The position numbers were made by a program, and so were the translations under genes. Source: a bacterium (lineage in GTDB: Bacteria > Vulcanimicrobiota > JABDET01). From it: 64,000 bases of DNA. The notes beneath the pieces are model-generated. The model did not search any database. It was not told the origin of the DNA and saw only the letters and a list, made by a program, of their open reading frames with translations. The stretch spans positions 1 through 64,000 of the forward strand of contig JAJYZB010000010.1 of NCBI GenBank assembly GCA_021800275.1. The letters run 5' to 3'. Positions 63,044 to 64,000 of this stretch are shown piece by piece (positions within the stretch are counted from its first letter, which is position 1; every line of letters begins with the position of its first letter).

Positions 63044-64000
63044 ATGAAATCTTCTGTGGTCGGAAATTTCCCTAAGGTCGGGGATTCCCATGAACAGCAA
63101 AAATTGAGGAGAGGAATTGAAGCTTATCAACAGCAAAAAATTCTGAAGGCAGATCTCCAGGAAATACAGGATGCAGTCACTCAACAAGCCATTCAGGAAC
63201 AGATCAATGCTGGGATTGATCTGATCACAGACGGACAGATTCGATGGGATGATCCTCTGGTCTGGCCAGCCAGGAAATTCAAAGGAATTTCCGTGAATGG
63301 TCTGCTGAGATTCTTTGACAATAATGTTTATTATCGTCAGCCTGTTGTTGAGTCTGCTGTTGGATGGATTGAGCCTGTTTTAGTCCACGATTTTCAGTTC
63401 GCTCTCAGGTCTGTCCCCAAAACTGCCTCATTGAAAGTGGTTCTTCCTGGTCCTTATACATTAGGAAGATTGAGCAAAAACCAACACTACAGCAAAATAG
63501 AAGATCTAGTTTTGGACTTTGCCAGAGCGCTGGCAAAAGAAGCGAAGGCATTAGAAGGGGCAGGGGCAAAATTTTTACAATTTGATGAGCCCTCTCTTCC
63601 TCTTTATCCCGAAGATTTCAAACTGGCAGCAAAAGCCATCGAAATCTGCACCACTCCACTGGCTCATTCCACAATTTATGTTTATACTTATTTTTCCAGC
63701 CTTTCAAAAACTTTCGATGATTTGCAAAACCTCCCAATTCATGGGTTAGGAGTAGATTTGGTCAGCAGCGCAGAAAACATTCAACTGCTTCGAGATAAGC
63801 GCTCTGCTAAAGATCTGGCTCTTGGTCTTGTTGATGCCCGAAATACAAAAATGGAAAATGAAGAAGATCTAAGAAATCTACTTGAATCTTTTGAAAAAAA
63901 CTTAGACCGCATTCAATTTTTAAACCCCTCCTGCGGATTAGAATTTCTGCCATACAATTCTGCAGTAAAAAAACTAAATCTAATCGCAGGATTGACTAAA
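63044..64000 (+). CDS. MetE-like methyltransferase (core-MetE type), truncated by the window edge
   Basis: About 319 codons are visible from ATG 63044 (GGAGG at 63034-63038) with no stop. The start VVGNFPKVGDSHEQQKLRRGI matches the C-terminal catalytic half of cobalamin-independent methionine synthase, with no N-terminal half. LQFDEPSLPLYPEDF and LNPSCGLEFLPYNSAVKKLN are family motifs. The usual zinc motif H-x-C (HTHMCYS) reads LAHSTIYVYTY, so the first cysteine is missing while the later Cys (NPSCG) remains. Short MetE proteins of this kind in other bacteria use methylcobalamin or corrinoid proteins as donor; substrate is uncertain. Confidence 0.8.
   Translation, partial: MKSSVVGNFPKVGDSHEQQKLRRGIEAYQQQKILKADLQEIQDAVTQQAIQEQINAGIDLITDGQIRWDDPLVWPARKFKGISVNGLLRFFDNNVYYRQPVVESAVGWIEPVLVHDFQFALRSVPKTASLKVVLPGPYTLGRLSKNQHYSKIEDLVLDFARALAKEAKALEGAGAKFLQFDEPSLPLYPEDFKLAAKAIEICTTPLAHSTIYVYTYFSSLSKTFDDLQNLPIHGLGVDLVSSAENIQLLRDKRSAKDLALGLVDARNTKMENEEDLRNLLESFEKNLDRIQFLNPSCGLEFLPYNSAVKKLNLIAGLTK

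Overview
The window comes from an AT-rich, diderm (Gram-negative-type) free-living bacterium. I see a TonB-dependent-receptor-like outer-membrane protein, LspA, an HlyD-type adaptor, a type 1 IleRS, an adenosylcobalamin ribonucleotide reductase, GH57/GH133 glycogen enzymes and a DgkA-PAP2 fusion. This mix suits an uncultured deep-branching lineage (delta-proteobacterium-, Omnitrophota- or Nitrospirota-like); I cannot name the phylum. Genes are tightly packed, with many ATGA/TAATG overlaps and several TTG or GTG starts.

Layout. 0-1.2 kb: a truncated exported protein and a RelE-type toxin-antitoxin pair. 1.2-15.4 kb (all minus): hinT, rpsU, a PgpH-like HD protein, ybeY, dgkA-pap2, two CorC/HlyC-type CBS proteins, then the GH57 glucanotransferase, the GH133 debranching enzyme, ileS and lspA. 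15.5-22.7 kb: an HlyD-type protein, an aldehyde dehydrogenase with two crotonases, a double tautomerase and PolX. 22.8-33.1 kb: orphan proteins, a glucose-dehydrogenase-like enzyme, an MFS carrier, hemL, tRNA-Pro, nrdJ, a recent tandem duplication and a CDGSH protein. 33.1-41.1 kb: an APC permease, then a minus cluster with prepilin peptidase, a DegT aminotransferase, hemW, an alkaline-phosphatase-fold protein and two PilZ-like proteins. 41.2-46.9 kb: ispD, a small orphan, a UbiD decarboxylase, a STAS protein and glcE/glcF. 47.2-50.5 kb: an accessory patch with an AAA/PD-(D/E)XK protein, hicBA, an IS-end relic and a dead DNA methyltransferase tail. 50.5-64 kb: a methyltransferase, the TonB-like receptor, an orphan, lysS, ribH, a glycosylase + cytosine-5 methyltransferase pair, comM, speD-speE, an MscS-cNMP channel and a truncated MetE-like gene.

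Themes. Two polysaccharide enzymes sit together and suggest alpha-glucan turnover. The PgpH/YbeY/DgkA-PAP2/CBS operon is an envelope and RNA housekeeping module. The DNA cytosine methyltransferase overlaps a mismatch-glycosylase gene, a logical analogue of Dcm-Vsr.

The most novel signals are regulatory. Four orphan genes (22.8, 31.1, 32.0 and 53.9 kb) share one promoter layout with a T-rich block directly upstream of the -35. The nrdJ start is preceded by a 12-codon leader ORF that ends in TAATG, and a perfect 10-bp stem covers both ribosome-binding sites. All functions are read from motifs by eye; no database search was possible.
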